From: Bacillus sp. Cs-700
GTDB taxonomy: Bacteria > Bacillota > Bacilli > Bacillales > Guptibacillaceae
Reading direction: 5' to 3'
NCBI RefSeq assembly: GCF_011082085.1
Contig: NZ_CP041063.1
Coordinates: forward strand, 310,001-374,000
Length of the DNA: 64,000 bases
A program made the translations under genes and the position numbers. Shown here piece by piece: positions 20,350-29,473 of this stretch (positions within the stretch are counted from its first letter, which is position 1; the number at the start of each line of letters is the position of its first letter). The notes beneath the pieces were generated by a model. It searched no databases and was not told the origin of the DNA. It saw only the letters and a program-made list of their open reading frames with translations.

Positions 20350-20382
20350 AAAAGGTAGGGATTTCAGTCCCTGCCTTTTTTT
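20350..20382 (+). terminator. Terminator after ynbB
   Basis: AAAGGTAGGGA paired with TCCCTGCCTTT, then T run. Confidence 0.85.
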
Positions 20383-20395
20383 GCGCGAAAAAGCA

Positions 20396-20412
20396 TGTGA
20401 GATTATCTCACG
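20396..20412. promoter_or_regulatory. GlnR/TnrA-type operator upstream of glnA
   Basis: TGTGAGATTATCTCACG matches the GlnR/TnrA consensus TGTNANAWWWTMTNACA at every position but the last. A second inverted repeat (ACGTTA-N6-TAACGT, 20414-20431) overlaps the probable -35 area, with TATGAT at 20443-20448 as likely -10. Two sites before the promoter is the layout of the B. subtilis glnRA operon. Confidence 0.8.
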
Positions 20413-20448
20413 TACGTTAACACGATAACGTAAACATTCGTGTATGAT

Positions 20449-20621
20449 GAAAGTAAGTGAAGAAGGGAGCGGCAATTTCGAATGTTAATGCGATTCTGAA
20501 TTTTAGAATTGCTTGAAACTGTCCTCAAGTGGAGAGAGCAAAAGAGCGTTAAGACGTGGAGCACTCGGTTATCCAAAGCATTCACTAAATCTTTTTATTT
20601 CTTAAGGAGGATTCATTTTAC
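20449..20621 (+). other. glnA leader, no glnR gene
   Basis: Where bacilli normally carry the approximately 135-codon glnR there is only a leader of about 170 bases. I find no MerR-type helix-turn-helix coding potential and no recognisable GlnR C-terminal tail in any frame. AAGGAGG lies before glnA. Confidence 0.6.
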
Positions 20622-21959
20622 ATGGCGAACAAATTCACAGCAGACGATATTAAGAAAATGGCGCAGGACGAGAACGTTAAGTTCATTCGCTTGCAGTTTA
20701 CTGACCTACTAGGGATTATTAAGAACGTTGAAATTCCAGTTGATCAGCTTGAGAAAGCTCTTGATAATAAAATGATGTTTGACGGTTCTTCGATCGAAGG
20801 TTTCGTACGCATCGAGGAATCTGATATGTATCTTTACCCGGATCTTGATTCATGGGTAGTCTTCCCATGGTCATCTGAAAAAGGAAGAGTTGCTCGTCTT
20901 ATTTGTGACATCTACAGCCCAGATGGCACGCCGTTCGAAGGGGATCCTCGTTCAGTTCTAAAACGCGTTCTAAAAGAAATGGAAGAGCTTGGCTTCTCTG
21001 ACTTCAACATTGGACCAGAGCCAGAATTCTTCCTATTCAAAATGGACGAAAACGGTGAACCAACGCTTGAACTTAATGACAAAGGTGGATACTTCGACCT
21101 TGCGCCAACAGACCTTGGTGAAAACTGCCGTCGTGATATCGTTCTTGAGCTAGAAGACATGGGCTTTGAAATCGAAGCATCTCACCATGAAGTAGCGCCA
21201 GGACAGCACGAAATTGACTTTAAATACGCTGATGCTCTTACAACGTGTGACAACATCCAGACGTTTAAGCTAGCAGTTAAAACAATTGCTCGTAAGCACG
21301 GCCTGCACGCAACGTTCATGCCGAAGCCACTATTCGGTGTTAACGGATCTGGGATGCATGCGAACATGTCCCTCTTCAAAGACGGAGAAAATGCATTCTA
21401 CGAGCCGAAAGATGAGATTGGTCTAAGTGAAACAGCACGTCAATTCATTGCTGGAACAATGAAGCATGCTGAAGCATTCACAGCGATCACAAACCCAACA
21501 ATTAACTCTTACAAGCGTCTAGTACCTGGATACGAAGCTCCTTGCTACGTAGCATGGTCTCTTCGTAACCGTAGCCCGCTTATCCGTGTTCCTGCTTCCC
21601 GCGGAATCAGCACACGTATCGAAGTACGTAGCGTAGATCCATCTGCGAACCCGTACCTCGCAATGGCAGCCCTACTTGCAGCTGGACTTGACGGCATCAA
21701 GAACAAAATGACGCCACCAGCGCCAACAGAGCGCAACATCTACGTGATGGATAAGCAAGAACGTGTAGAAGAAGGCATCACAGACCTTCCAGCAACCCTA
21801 CACGATGCGCTTGAACTTCTTAAGAAAGACGAAGTCATGATGAAAGCACTAGGCGAGCACGCAGCCGAGCACTTCATCGAAGCAAAAGAGATCGAATGGG
21901 ATATGTTCCGTACGCAAGTACACCCTTGGGAACGCGAACAGTATATGACGACTTACTAA
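20622..21959 (+). CDS. glnA: Glutamine synthetase, type I
   Basis: Dodecameric enzyme making glutamine from glutamate, ammonia and ATP. The 445-residue length is that of the Firmicute GSI-alpha type, regulated by feedback and protein partners rather than adenylylation. Motifs visible: FDGSSIEGF, the ATP site with [11 protein letters not shown], and [14 protein letters not shown]. The usual upstream glnR is absent but a GlnR/TnrA operator is present. A strong terminator follows. Confidence 0.98.
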   Translation: MANKFTADDIKKMAQDENVKFIRLQFTDLLGIIKNVEIPVDQLEKALDNKMMFDGSSIEGFVRIEESDMYLYPDLDSWVVFPWSSEKGRVARLICDIYSPDGTPFEGDPRSVLKRVLKEMEELGFSDFNIGPEPEFFLFKMDENGEPTLELNDKGGYFDLAPTDLGENCRRDIVLELEDMGFEIEASHHEVAPGQHEIDFKYADALTTCDNIQTFKLAVKTIARKHGLHATFMPKPLFGVNGSGMHANMSLFKDGENAFYEPKDEIGLSETARQFIAGTMKHAEAFTAITNPTINSYKRLVPGYEAPCYVAWSLRNRSPLIRVPASRGISTRIEVRSVDPSANPYLAMAALLAAGLDGIKNKMTPPAPTERNIYVMDKQERVEEGITDLPATLHDALELLKKDEVMMKALGEHAAEHFIEAKEIEWDMFRTQVHPWEREQYMTTY

Positions 21960-21971
21960 AAAGATAGAGAG

Positions 21972-22008
21972 AACCCCTTAACACAATTGTGTTGAGGGGT
22001 TTTTGTTT
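21972..22008 (+). terminator. Terminator after glnA
   Basis: AACCCCTTAACAC and GTGTTGAGGGGTT arms followed by Ts. Confidence 0.92.
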
Positions 22009-22105
22009 TGGGAATTATCTTAGAACAAAGTCATCACATTACAAGGAAAGGTAGATCGGTTCGAATTCCAAACGTCTGAGAAGGTTTGATAAAGGAGCTA
22101 TAACA

Positions 22106-22225
22106 GTGATTGAATACTACTGTCCTGATTGCAATATTTCTGAGCTTTTATCTAATATTATTCCTCACAAGAAATGCAACAAATGTTCTACTATTATGGA
22201 TGCTCATGAGTGGGAAGGAGAATGA
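22106..22225 (+). CDS. 39-residue zinc-ribbon-like small protein
   Basis: GTG start with AAAGGAG eight bases upstream, encoding a peptide that begins MIEYYCPDC and has a second Cys pair, CNKC, about 17 residues on. This CxxC...CxxC spacing suggests a tiny zinc knuckle. A palindromic terminator overlaps its stop, supporting a real short transcript. Function unknown; it marks the start of the accessory block after glnA. Confidence 0.55.
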   Translation: MIEYYCPDCNISELLSNIIPHKKCNKCSTIMDAHEWEGE

Positions 22226-22249
22226 AAAGCGCTTTTCATTTCGTTTTTT
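22221..22249 (+). terminator. Terminator overlapping the small zinc-ribbon gene stop
   Basis: Perfect palindrome ATGAAAAGCGCTTTTCAT, then a T-rich tract. Confidence 0.8.
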
Positions 22250-22384
22250 ACCACTATCATCATTTTCTATATGAATACCAGGTAAACGGTAAATGTATTG
22301 ACTACCATTATGTACAGATGCAAAGGCATTACGTGAAAATCAAGGGTCGTCACAAATAATATAAGTCCTGAGCCATAACGCAGA

Positions 22385-22434
22385 GGCACCAACTAAACAG
22401 AGATTTTTTCTGTTTGAATGGTGCTCGTTTTTTT
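22385..22434 (+). terminator. Hairpin with T run upstream of the ArpU gene
   Basis: GCACCA/TGGTGC and AAACAG/CTGTTT pair within one stem, followed by CGTTTTTTT. It sits just before the ribosome site of the phage regulator and may end transcription entering from the left or act as a leader attenuator. Confidence 0.7.
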
Positions 22435-22457
22435 ATATAAATCAACGGAGGTGCCAT

Positions 22458-22913
22458 ATGGCAAAACAAATTGATTTTAATCTACCAGAAATTGATCGTT
22501 TAAAAACCAAAGCAGCTGTTGAAAGAGCTCTTGAAAAACATACCATTTATTTACTTATGGACCCATATGAACATTTGCCTAAAGTGACTCAAACCTTCTC
22601 TATTGTTCCACCATCTCATACAAACGAATTTAATTCATCTAACGAAAATGCAGCAATTAAAAATATAGACCAGGCAGCTGCTCGTGGGAAGTATCTTAGT
22701 AAAATTAGAAAAGCCGTCAATCGGCTCTCTTTTCAAGAAAGGTCGATCATTATTCAGCGCTACATGAACGAAGAGGATGTATTTGATTACGAAGTTTATA
22801 ATGAGCTGGGCATGAGTGAAAGGAAGTACTATAGAGTAAAGGCAAGAGCCTTTTATAAGTTGGCATTTATTTTGCACATTGAAGTGACAAAAGAGAAGGT
22901 GTTCGTTGGATGA
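22458..22913 (+). CDS. ArpU-family phage late transcriptional regulator
   Basis: 151-residue protein of the ArpU family, sigma-like helix-turn-helix proteins that switch on late (packaging and lysis) genes of Gram-positive prophages. Landmarks: N-terminal IDFNLPEIDR and the C-terminal HTH-like segment with YNELGMSERKYYRVKARAF. Its stop overlaps the integrase start (ATGA), so the two are coupled. First clear gene of the prophage remnant. Confidence 0.82.
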   Translation: MAKQIDFNLPEIDRLKTKAAVERALEKHTIYLLMDPYEHLPKVTQTFSIVPPSHTNEFNSSNENAAIKNIDQAAARGKYLSKIRKAVNRLSFQERSIIIQRYMNEEDVFDYEVYNELGMSERKYYRVKARAFYKLAFILHIEVTKEKVFVG

Positions 22914-23458
22914 ATTTTGTACAGCCCATTCGAGATCCTGAAGTGATCAGAGCTATTAAACGTTATCTTAAAGAAAAAAATGAAAGGGATTATATGATGT
23001 TTATCCTAAGAATCAATAGCGGGCTTCGCATTTCTGATATTTTACCTCTTCGTGTAAGTGATGCAAAAAGACCTTATTTTAGTATGAGAGAAAAGAAAAC
23101 CGGGAAGCAGAAGCGATTGGATATGACACCGGTTCTAAAAAAGGAGTTAAAGATATATGTAGAAGATAAGAAAGACCATGAGTTCCTTTTTAAAAGTAGA
23201 GAGGGAATTAATAAGCCAATTGGAATTGGTAGAAGTATGGCTTACAAAATTCTAAGGGATGCAGCAGAACACGTTCGTATAACAGAAATAGGAACTCATA
23301 CTCTTAGAAAAACCTTCGGCTACCATTTTTACCAACAAACGAAAGATGTAGCAATACTTCAAAAAATATTTAACCATACTAGCCCTTCTTTGACCTTAAG
23401 GTACATTGGAATTGAGCAAGATGGAATTGACAAAGCAATAAAAGAATTTAAAATTTAG
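22910..23458 (+). CDS. Short phage tyrosine integrase (catalytic domain only)
   Basis: 182-residue tyrosine recombinase lacking most of the N-terminal arm- and core-binding domains. The catalytic set looks complete: Arg in SGLRISD, Lys in KKTGKQKRLD, His-x-x-Arg in HTLRKTFGYH, His in FNHTSPS and Tyr in LRYIGIE. Short integrases of this type commonly sit between arpU and the packaging genes in bacillar prophages. Coupled to arpU by a 4-base overlap. Confidence 0.85.
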   Translation: MNFVQPIRDPEVIRAIKRYLKEKNERDYMMFILRINSGLRISDILPLRVSDAKRPYFSMREKKTGKQKRLDMTPVLKKELKIYVEDKKDHEFLFKSREGINKPIGIGRSMAYKILRDAAEHVRITEIGTHTLRKTFGYHFYQQTKDVAILQKIFNHTSPSLTLRYIGIEQDGIDKAIKEFKI

Positions 23459-23751
23459 AGAGAAACATTTATGAGTTTCATGTTGCATCAATGTTTAAAT
23501 AGACTTCACTCATAACAACTCATGCTAATTCAAAATAATAGTTAAGCTGAAATAAATATTTCAGCTTAAAATAAGATGTGATTTCGTTTGTGAATTCAAA
23601 CGACTCTCCAGTGGTTATTATGTTAAAATATAAAAGATATTCATAAAGTTAATTTTAATATAAGCGTTAGAAGTTATATGATAGACATAGGTTCCATAAA
23701 GTAATTTGAAATAATTTAAACTTCTAGAAATAAATAGAAAGAGGGTATTAT
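23459..23751. other. AT-rich intergenic segment
   Basis: About 290 bases, strongly AT-rich. I see no convincing gene, tRNA or terminator; GAGGG near its end is the ribosome site of the next gene. Confidence 0.5.
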
Positions 23752-24582
23752 GTGGTCAATTTGAATCGTAAATATTCTTGGAATGGTAATGAAGCATTGA
23801 TTAATGCTGCTCATATGGTACATGAATTACAAGGTGTAAATGATTTACAAGTAGAAAAATGGTTAGAATATGATGATGTTGACTTGTTAACTAAAATTTC
23901 AAAGCCTCACAAAGAAACTTTGTTACATGACTACATTGACTTTATTAATTTCACAATGTATGAATATTTACTAGACAAACATTTACCTATGTCGGTGATT
24001 AATCCTATAGTGGAGATCATGAATATATACGATGTGGATTATTCTCATTTAGGTATACCTCCTTTTATTGGTTTGGACGAAGAAGAGGTATATGAGTATG
24101 ATCATAATGATGTAGAGCAATATGCACACCAGATTTTAAACCTCTATATTGAAAAATTAGCACCTACTTTCAACAGTGATATATTTACAGTGATTTTTTC
24201 CAATAAGCAATTTCTATTTGAATTTAACAAGCAGCTCCAAGAAGTGGTTGAAGATCTAAAATTGAAAGACTATCCAGACTATTTAAAAAAAGACGGGGTT
24301 TTAAAAAGGTCTAAGTACTTGCCTAAGTGGCTACAACATGGTGTTTTCATGAGAGATAAAGGTAGATGTCAAATTTGTGGAACAGACTTGAGTAAGGTGT
24401 TACATTTAGACAATAAAGAGAATTATGATCATATTATCCCATTGGAATCTGGCGGGACTAATGATCCTACTAACTTCCAATTAACTTGCGAACATTGCAA
24501 CAAGTCTAAAGGTCATAGAAGCACAATTTATAACAGTTTTGGAGCTAGATTTTGGGAAATCGAAAGTCTTCTTCCAAAGTAA
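23752..24582 (+). CDS. HNH endonuclease-domain protein
   Basis: 276 residues. The N-terminal 190 or so are helical, acidic and unrecognised. The C terminus is an HNH/McrA-type nuclease: zinc Cys pair CQICG near residues 204-208, the catalytic His in YDHIIPLESGG, the Asn of TNFQ, and the second Cys pair CEHCNKSKG. The GTG start has GAGGG upstream. It differs from the classical phage HNH found further on; as cargo in the prophage remnant it could be a restriction or anti-phage nuclease. AT content is higher than in the flanking core genes. Confidence 0.75.
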   Translation: MVNLNRKYSWNGNEALINAAHMVHELQGVNDLQVEKWLEYDDVDLLTKISKPHKETLLHDYIDFINFTMYEYLLDKHLPMSVINPIVEIMNIYDVDYSHLGIPPFIGLDEEEVYEYDHNDVEQYAHQILNLYIEKLAPTFNSDIFTVIFSNKQFLFEFNKQLQEVVEDLKLKDYPDYLKKDGVLKRSKYLPKWLQHGVFMRDKGRCQICGTDLSKVLHLDNKENYDHIIPLESGGTNDPTNFQLTCEHCNKSKGHRSTIYNSFGARFWEIESLLPK

Positions 24583-24593
24583 TATTTAAATGA

Positions 24594-24630
24594 AAAAAAA
24601 GCTTGGAATGCAATACGCTTCCAAGCTTTT
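24594..24630. terminator. Bidirectional terminator between HNH gene and helicase operon
   Basis: GCTTGGAA and TTCCAAGC arms with A run before and T run after, serving convergent genes. Confidence 0.85.
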
Positions 24631-24730
24631 AGTGCATGATTTTAGATGTGAAATTCTTTAATAATTGGTTTACGATTTTGCATTTAGCAGCCATAAAGTA
24701 AACCAGTAAAAAAATTATAGATATTTCATA

Positions 24731-25057
24731 TTATACTGCTGAAGTTTTATTTGATTTACTTGACGAGTATTTATTAAGGTGTTTAGATAGTTCATCTTCT
24801 CTTTCAAACAATTGTTCTTGTTTCCCATCACTTGTTTTCATTAGCACTTTAAAGAGATGGTCTTGTTTGTCAAATAAGTAGTAATAAATTACTTCCCCTT
24901 CAATATCAACACACTTCATTTCCGAAATAACACCTGACTCACCCATGTAATAATTTACATACTTGTAATTATCCAATTTAACGTTTTCAAGTAAATTATA
25001 GGGGGTTAAAACTGGGGAGTGTAATAATTCGAAAATGTTTTTTATATCACTCTTCAC
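24731..25057 (-). CDS. Small hypothetical protein downstream of SF2 helicase
   Basis: 108 residues, not recognised. It is mixed alpha/beta with many aromatic residues in the middle (KYVNYYMGESGV, VIYYYLFDKQDHLF) and a Lys/Ser-rich tail, and has no signal peptide or membrane segment. The GTG start has AGGAGGG seven bases upstream; a TTG one codon earlier is possible. It follows the helicase gene on the same strand by about 50 bases, so it is probably its partner. Confidence 0.6.
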   Translation of the reverse strand: MKSDIKNIFELLHSPVLTPYNLLENVKLDNYKYVNYYMGESGVISEMKCVDIEGEVIYYYLFDKQDHLFKVLMKTSDGKQEQLFEREDELSKHLNKYSSSKSNKTSAV

Positions 25058-25110
25058 CAAAATACCCTCCTTTTCATTATATTATTTATTTCTTATAATA
25101 CATTATTAAT

Positions 25111-27000
25111 TTACTGGTTTAAATAGTCATCAAGAATTTTTTCTACATAATCAACCATTGGAGGGAGTTTTTCATATGCAATATCGTAGTCATCTATTGT
25201 CCATTTGTCCTTACTAGCACCTATCTCATTCTTTAAGTAGGTCATGAAATATACAGCTAACATACCACCGTTGTCACGTATCCGAGTCTTAATCCAGGAA
25301 TATTTGTTTTTGAATAAACCACAATCCTGAATTGTAGCGGTTGTTTTATCAATATCAAATTTCATTAAAATATTTGGTACAATATTTTCCTTAATACTTA
25401 CATCGATATCTTTTCTTTTACTTGCAAAATATAAATCTGGACGTTTAATATTTGATTGTGAACTAGCGGTAGTATCTACAATATTTTCAGCTTCTTCTCT
25501 ATTAATTTCCAATACGCTCTGTAGTTCTATTATTTTCTTTTCACGAGCTCTATCCTCTGATTTTTTTTGTTTTATTAATTCAGTAGTTAAATATACGTCC
25601 CCAATGATTTTACCTTCACCTATTTCTGTAGCCGTTCCCAAATCTAATTCTCTAGTACCCGAACTTCCGGGAACATCTGAGATTATAGGTTTGAGAATGT
25701 CAAAATCTTTTAGATGCTTAATTATTTCACTTTCTTGAATTTCTACTTTATAAAAATCCCAAAGTTGTTCTATTGCTAAGTGCTTATGCGAAATGATTTG
25801 TCCTATGTTATCATCTGCTTTTTTTACTTCATCATCAGGAATAGATCTTAAAATTCGGCCAACGAATTGAGCATAAGGTAGGGGATTTCTAAAAGCCCGG
25901 AAAACTGCAGCAATTGATAAATATGGATGATCATATCCTTCACCTAACATAGAGACATTGATTACTACTTTAGTTCTATGATTTTTAATATCTGAAAATG
26001 CTTTCTCCCTTTCTTGTTCATTTAAATCACTATGCACAATAGTTGTAGGAAGGTCATACTCATTGTATAATCCTTGGATTATTTTTGCTTGTTTAATATC
26101 TGAAGCCACTGCAATGATTTTATGAGGGACTGTAGTTCCTCTTAATTTAGTTTCGAGCATTTTTACGCTCATATTGACTACGCTTCTAGCGCATTCTTCT
26201 GAATACGCGACTGATCTACTTACCCAATCCTCATCTTTAATACCCATCTGGTATATTTCGTCTATAGAGTACTTTTTGGATGAATCATCGTCAATAGTTA
26301 GCATTAATTTTTCTGGGATGTATGTTAGGTTTTCCAACGATTTCACATATTTATTTGCCATAGCTTGACTTAATTTGTATTTATATGCTAGGTCACCAGT
26401 AATTTTTTCTTTGTCAGTTCTAAAAGGAGTACCTGTTACTTTAATAACTTTTGCTTGAGAAAAATGTTGTATTGTTTCTACCCAAGTCCTTGCAGTAGAA
26501 TGATGAGCTTCATCAATAATAATCATATCGAAAAAGTCCTCTGGCAAATGGTTAAGAGGTGAAGAGTCTAATCGTCCCTGTAACTTCTGAATATTGACTA
26601 CAACAACATTAGCAGCTTCTAAAACTTCTTTACTAGTTTTTGAACCTTCAAATTCAATTAGGGCAGGTAATTGTTGAGGTCTGTCAAATACATGTCTTTT
26701 AATCCAAAAGTTTTCTGGTTTATCAGGATTAAGAGCATCTATAACAGTTTCCTTAATTACAATTTGAGGAGCAATTATTAATACTCTACCTTGACTGATA
26801 CTGTACGGAAGAATTGACATAAGCCCGGTTTTTCCTACGCCGGTAGGTAAAACAATAACTGCATGAGATTTCTTTTGTTTTACAACAAAATGGTCGTATA
26901 CATGATAGTAACCTTGGACCTGAGGTTCTCTTAAGTTTTCATTTCCATAAATAAATGGTACCGTTTTCATGAAATAATCTTCATCGTAACTAAAAGCCAT
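25111..27000 (-). CDS. SF2 DEAD/DEAH-box helicase (HsdR/RecQ-like motor)
   Basis: 629-residue helicase. RecA-like domain 1 has motif I PTGVGKTG (about 52-59), motif II DEAH (163-166) and motif III VTGTPF; domain 2 has VINVSMLGEGYDHP (motif V) and QFVGRILRS (motif VI). The remaining 230 residues are unrecognised and lack a visible nuclease motif. Related motors occur in restriction and defence systems. The ATG has AGGGGG seven bases upstream. With the small downstream gene it forms a two-gene unit, divergent from the PIN nuclease gene. Confidence 0.85.
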   Translation of the reverse strand: MAFSYDEDYFMKTVPFIYGNENLREPQVQGYYHVYDHFVVKQKKSHAVIVLPTGVGKTGLMSILPYSISQGRVLIIAPQIVIKETVIDALNPDKPENFWIKRHVFDRPQQLPALIEFEGSKTSKEVLEAANVVVVNIQKLQGRLDSSPLNHLPEDFFDMIIIDEAHHSTARTWVETIQHFSQAKVIKVTGTPFRTDKEKITGDLAYKYKLSQAMANKYVKSLENLTYIPEKLMLTIDDDSSKKYSIDEIYQMGIKDEDWVSRSVAYSEECARSVVNMSVKMLETKLRGTTVPHKIIAVASDIKQAKIIQGLYNEYDLPTTIVHSDLNEQEREKAFSDIKNHRTKVVINVSMLGEGYDHPYLSIAAVFRAFRNPLPYAQFVGRILRSIPDDEVKKADDNIGQIISHKHLAIEQLWDFYKVEIQESEIIKHLKDFDILKPIISDVPGSSGTRELDLGTATEIGEGKIIGDVYLTTELIKQKKSEDRAREKKIIELQSVLEINREEAENIVDTTASSQSNIKRPDLYFASKRKDIDVSIKENIVPNILMKFDIDKTTATIQDCGLFKNKYSWIKTRIRDNGGMLAVYFMTYLKNEIGASKDKWTIDDYDIAYEKLPPMVDYVEKILDDYLNQ

Positions 27001-27275
27001 ATTAGTACCCCCTAAAAATATTGTCACAAAGATTATACCTCAAAAACAAGAAATATTGTTAAAAATTTCAAAATGTTAACTCTAATTCTTTATATTAATA
27101 TATTGTGTAATTAGTAATCATTAATCATTAATCATTTAGCTGAAGGTATACCGTGTGTTTAAAAGATTAGATGAGTTAAACACAATATAAGATATGGATA
27201 ACCGGGAGGGAAATTAAGGTGTATGTGGAATTAATACCTAGGAGAAAAATATAACTGATGATTAAGGGGTATGAT

Positions 27276-28631
27276 ATGAGAAGCAGTTTTGGTATTTTTT
27301 ATGAACCTAATGAAATTGAACAAAAAAGGATATGGGATTCATCTTTAATCGTGTTGGATACAAATATTCTTTTGAATTTGTATCGATATACCGATGATAC
27401 AAGGGATGAATTAATAAAAATTCTTAGAAAATTAAATGATAGAGTGTGGATTCCGCATCAAGTTGCTATGGAATATCACTTTAATAGGAAAACTGTGATA
27501 GTAGAGCAACAGGTTGCATATCAACGTTTTATTAAGGCTATAAGAGAAACATCAGATGAAACTAAAAATGTACTTAATAATAAATTAAAAAAACTTGAAA
27601 AAAGACATAATTCAATACAACAGAAAGAAATTGAGCAAAAAATAAATAATGTATTTAAAGAAATAATCCAAGATATCACAGTTTTAGAGAGGGATCATCC
27701 CAATCTTCACCATCAAGACACCATATTAGATGAAATTACAATGATGTTTACAAATAAAGTGGGATCACCATATAGCCAAGAAAATCTCGATGAAATTTAT
27801 AAGGAAGGAGAAACACGTTATAAGAATTCAATACCGCCAGGATATGAAGACTTAAAAGATAAAGAGGGTAAGAAAAAAATTATAGATAGTTTAACAATTA
27901 AAGATGAGTACGGAGATTTAATAGTTTGGAAACAAATAATAGACAAAGCAAAAGAGAGTGGATCACCTGTAATATTTATTACCGATGATACTAAAGAAGA
28001 CTGGTGGAAAGAAATACATGGGAGGACACTAGGCCCGAGAATTGAATTAATAAATGAATTTTTTGTAGAGACCGGAAAGAGTTTTTCAATGTACAACACA
28101 TATAAATTCATGGAATTTGCAACCCAATATTTTAAAGGTAAATTAAATCAAAATGCTATTAAAGAAGTGCACGATCTTAGAAATCAGTCGAAAATTAAAA
28201 GATTAAGAAAGGAAAGGTTGCACAGAGAAGAAGGTAATTCAAAATATTTAACCGATGAACAGCAAGTGCAATATTTAAGGTATAAAAAAATGGCGGAAAC
28301 AAGTGAACCAATAGACAAGCAATATTGGAACGAACGAGCAGAAGCATATTTAAAAGAAATAATTTTTAAAAATAGTTTAAACCCGAAATTTGAGGAAAGA
28401 ATGAAATATCAGATTGGTGACAAAGTAATTCATAGAAAGTTAGGATTAGGAATAGTCGAGAATGTAAGTTTAGAGAACGGAAATGAAGTTATTGAGGTAA
28501 GTTTTAGAAGTGGAGTTAAGAAATTACTAGCAAAATTAGCACCTGTGAAAAAATACTACGAAGAACTTGACGGACCTGAATCTGAATTTCAATTAGAGAA
28601 CATCATAGATGATGAAGAAGAATATTATTAA
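27276..28631 (+). CDS. PIN-domain (PIN_8-type) nuclease fused to a tudor-like C-terminal domain
   Basis: 451 residues. The N-terminal about 270 residues match the PIN-like family whose hallmark is VLDTNILLNLYR, IPHQVAMEYHFNR and FITDDTKEDWW; the acidic residues in these motifs would bind the catalytic metals. A Lys/Glu-rich helical linker follows. Near residues 377-430 there is a small beta domain (YQIGDKVIHRKLGLGIVENV, then KKLLAKLAPV) like the C-terminal tudor domain of UvrD/PcrA helicases. Start chosen from AAGGGG seven bases upstream. Likely an RNase or nicking nuclease; defence cargo is an inference. Confidence 0.8.
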   Translation: MRSSFGIFYEPNEIEQKRIWDSSLIVLDTNILLNLYRYTDDTRDELIKILRKLNDRVWIPHQVAMEYHFNRKTVIVEQQVAYQRFIKAIRETSDETKNVLNNKLKKLEKRHNSIQQKEIEQKINNVFKEIIQDITVLERDHPNLHHQDTILDEITMMFTNKVGSPYSQENLDEIYKEGETRYKNSIPPGYEDLKDKEGKKKIIDSLTIKDEYGDLIVWKQIIDKAKESGSPVIFITDDTKEDWWKEIHGRTLGPRIELINEFFVETGKSFSMYNTYKFMEFATQYFKGKLNQNAIKEVHDLRNQSKIKRLRKERLHREEGNSKYLTDEQQVQYLRYKKMAETSEPIDKQYWNERAEAYLKEIIFKNSLNPKFEERMKYQIGDKVIHRKLGLGIVENVSLENGNEVIEVSFRSGVKKLLAKLAPVKKYYEELDGPESEFQLENIIDDEEEYY

Positions 28632-28896
28632 AGGCAGATATTATGCAGAATTATTGTAGAGTGTTTTTTCTTTTTGAGTTTATAATGATATTAGATAACT
28701 TTGAAGATACAAATACTAATATTAGCTGAATCTATTGATATGTTAGTATAAAAAAATTAATGATTACAGCAATCACCATGAATTTGCATTTAGAAAGTGT
28801 TCTTCTTAAACATAGTTTTGGCAATTGTTATTATAAAGTCTATATTTTTCTGTTAAAACCATTCATATGAATGGTTTTTCTTCTGGAGTGAATGTT
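28632..28896 (+). other. AT-rich gap with palindrome before the phage HNH gene
   Basis: No gene seen. A perfect 24-base palindrome (28855-28878, AAAACCATTCAT and its complement) followed by TTTTTC lies directly in front of the HNH ribosome site; it may be a terminator for the PIN gene or an operator. Confidence 0.55.
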
Positions 28897-29208
28897 ATGG
28901 AGTTGAAAAAAATTAATGAACTAATCTCACAAGATAAATTGGTGAAGTTTTATCAGAGTACAGCTTGGAGAATGCTAAGGCAGAGTGTGTTAAATAGAGA
29001 CAATTATGAATGTCAGAAGTGCAAGCGTGCTGGCAAGGTAGGTAAGGCAGAGAACGTACATCATATTAAAGAAGTTAAGAAGCACCCAGAACTTGCTCTT
29101 GTTTATAGTAATTGTGAAAGCATCTGTATTCCTTGTCATAATAAAGAGCATGATCGACTAAAGAAATACATCCGAAAGAACAGAGTATTTGATGATGAGA
29201 GATGGTGA
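28897..29208 (+). CDS. Phage HNH endonuclease adjacent to terminase
   Basis: 103-residue HNH nuclease of the type encoded just before terS in cos-type siphophages, where it assists terminase cutting at cos. Motifs: FYQSTAWR at the N terminus, zinc Cys pair CQKC, catalytic VHHIKEVKKHPEL, second Cys pair CIPCHNKEHDR. The ATG has GGAG eight bases upstream. Intact in length, although the neighbouring large terminase is broken. Confidence 0.85.
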   Translation: MELKKINELISQDKLVKFYQSTAWRMLRQSVLNRDNYECQKCKRAGKVGKAENVHHIKEVKKHPELALVYSNCESICIPCHNKEHDRLKKYIRKNRVFDDERW

Positions 29209-29473
29209 TTGAAGAAATTAGGGATCAAGTTAATGAATATTAGCAATTATAAGCTGTTTCTGAAGAAGACTTACCAAAGCAGAAGCATTAAAAGGATTTT
29301 TACTTCATCACAATTGCTTGGAAAGAAATGATAGTTAGCATTTGAACTTGGTAAAAAAATTTCATGGCCCCCCTCCAAAAAATTTCAAAAGTTTTTGGGG
29401 ACCCCTGAAACGGGGAGGGGGCTCGACTTTCCGAATTTTTTATCAAAATCTCACGATAGGGGGGTGGCCATGA
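29209..29473 (+). other. HNH-terS intergenic region, candidate cos site
   Basis: Between 29367 and 29425 an abruptly GC-rich block breaks the AT-rich background. It contains CCAAAAA/TTTTTGG and CCCC/GGGG inverted repeats (CCCCTGAAACGGGG). Such structured G/C-rich DNA between the HNH gene and terS is where cos lies in HK97-like phages. No coding sequence is seen here. Confidence 0.45.

Noticed and set aside
20509..20712. Frame overlapping the glnA start as a remnant of glnR
   Set aside because: Its translation shows no MerR-type helix-turn-helix or GlnR tail and overlaps the glnA start in another frame.
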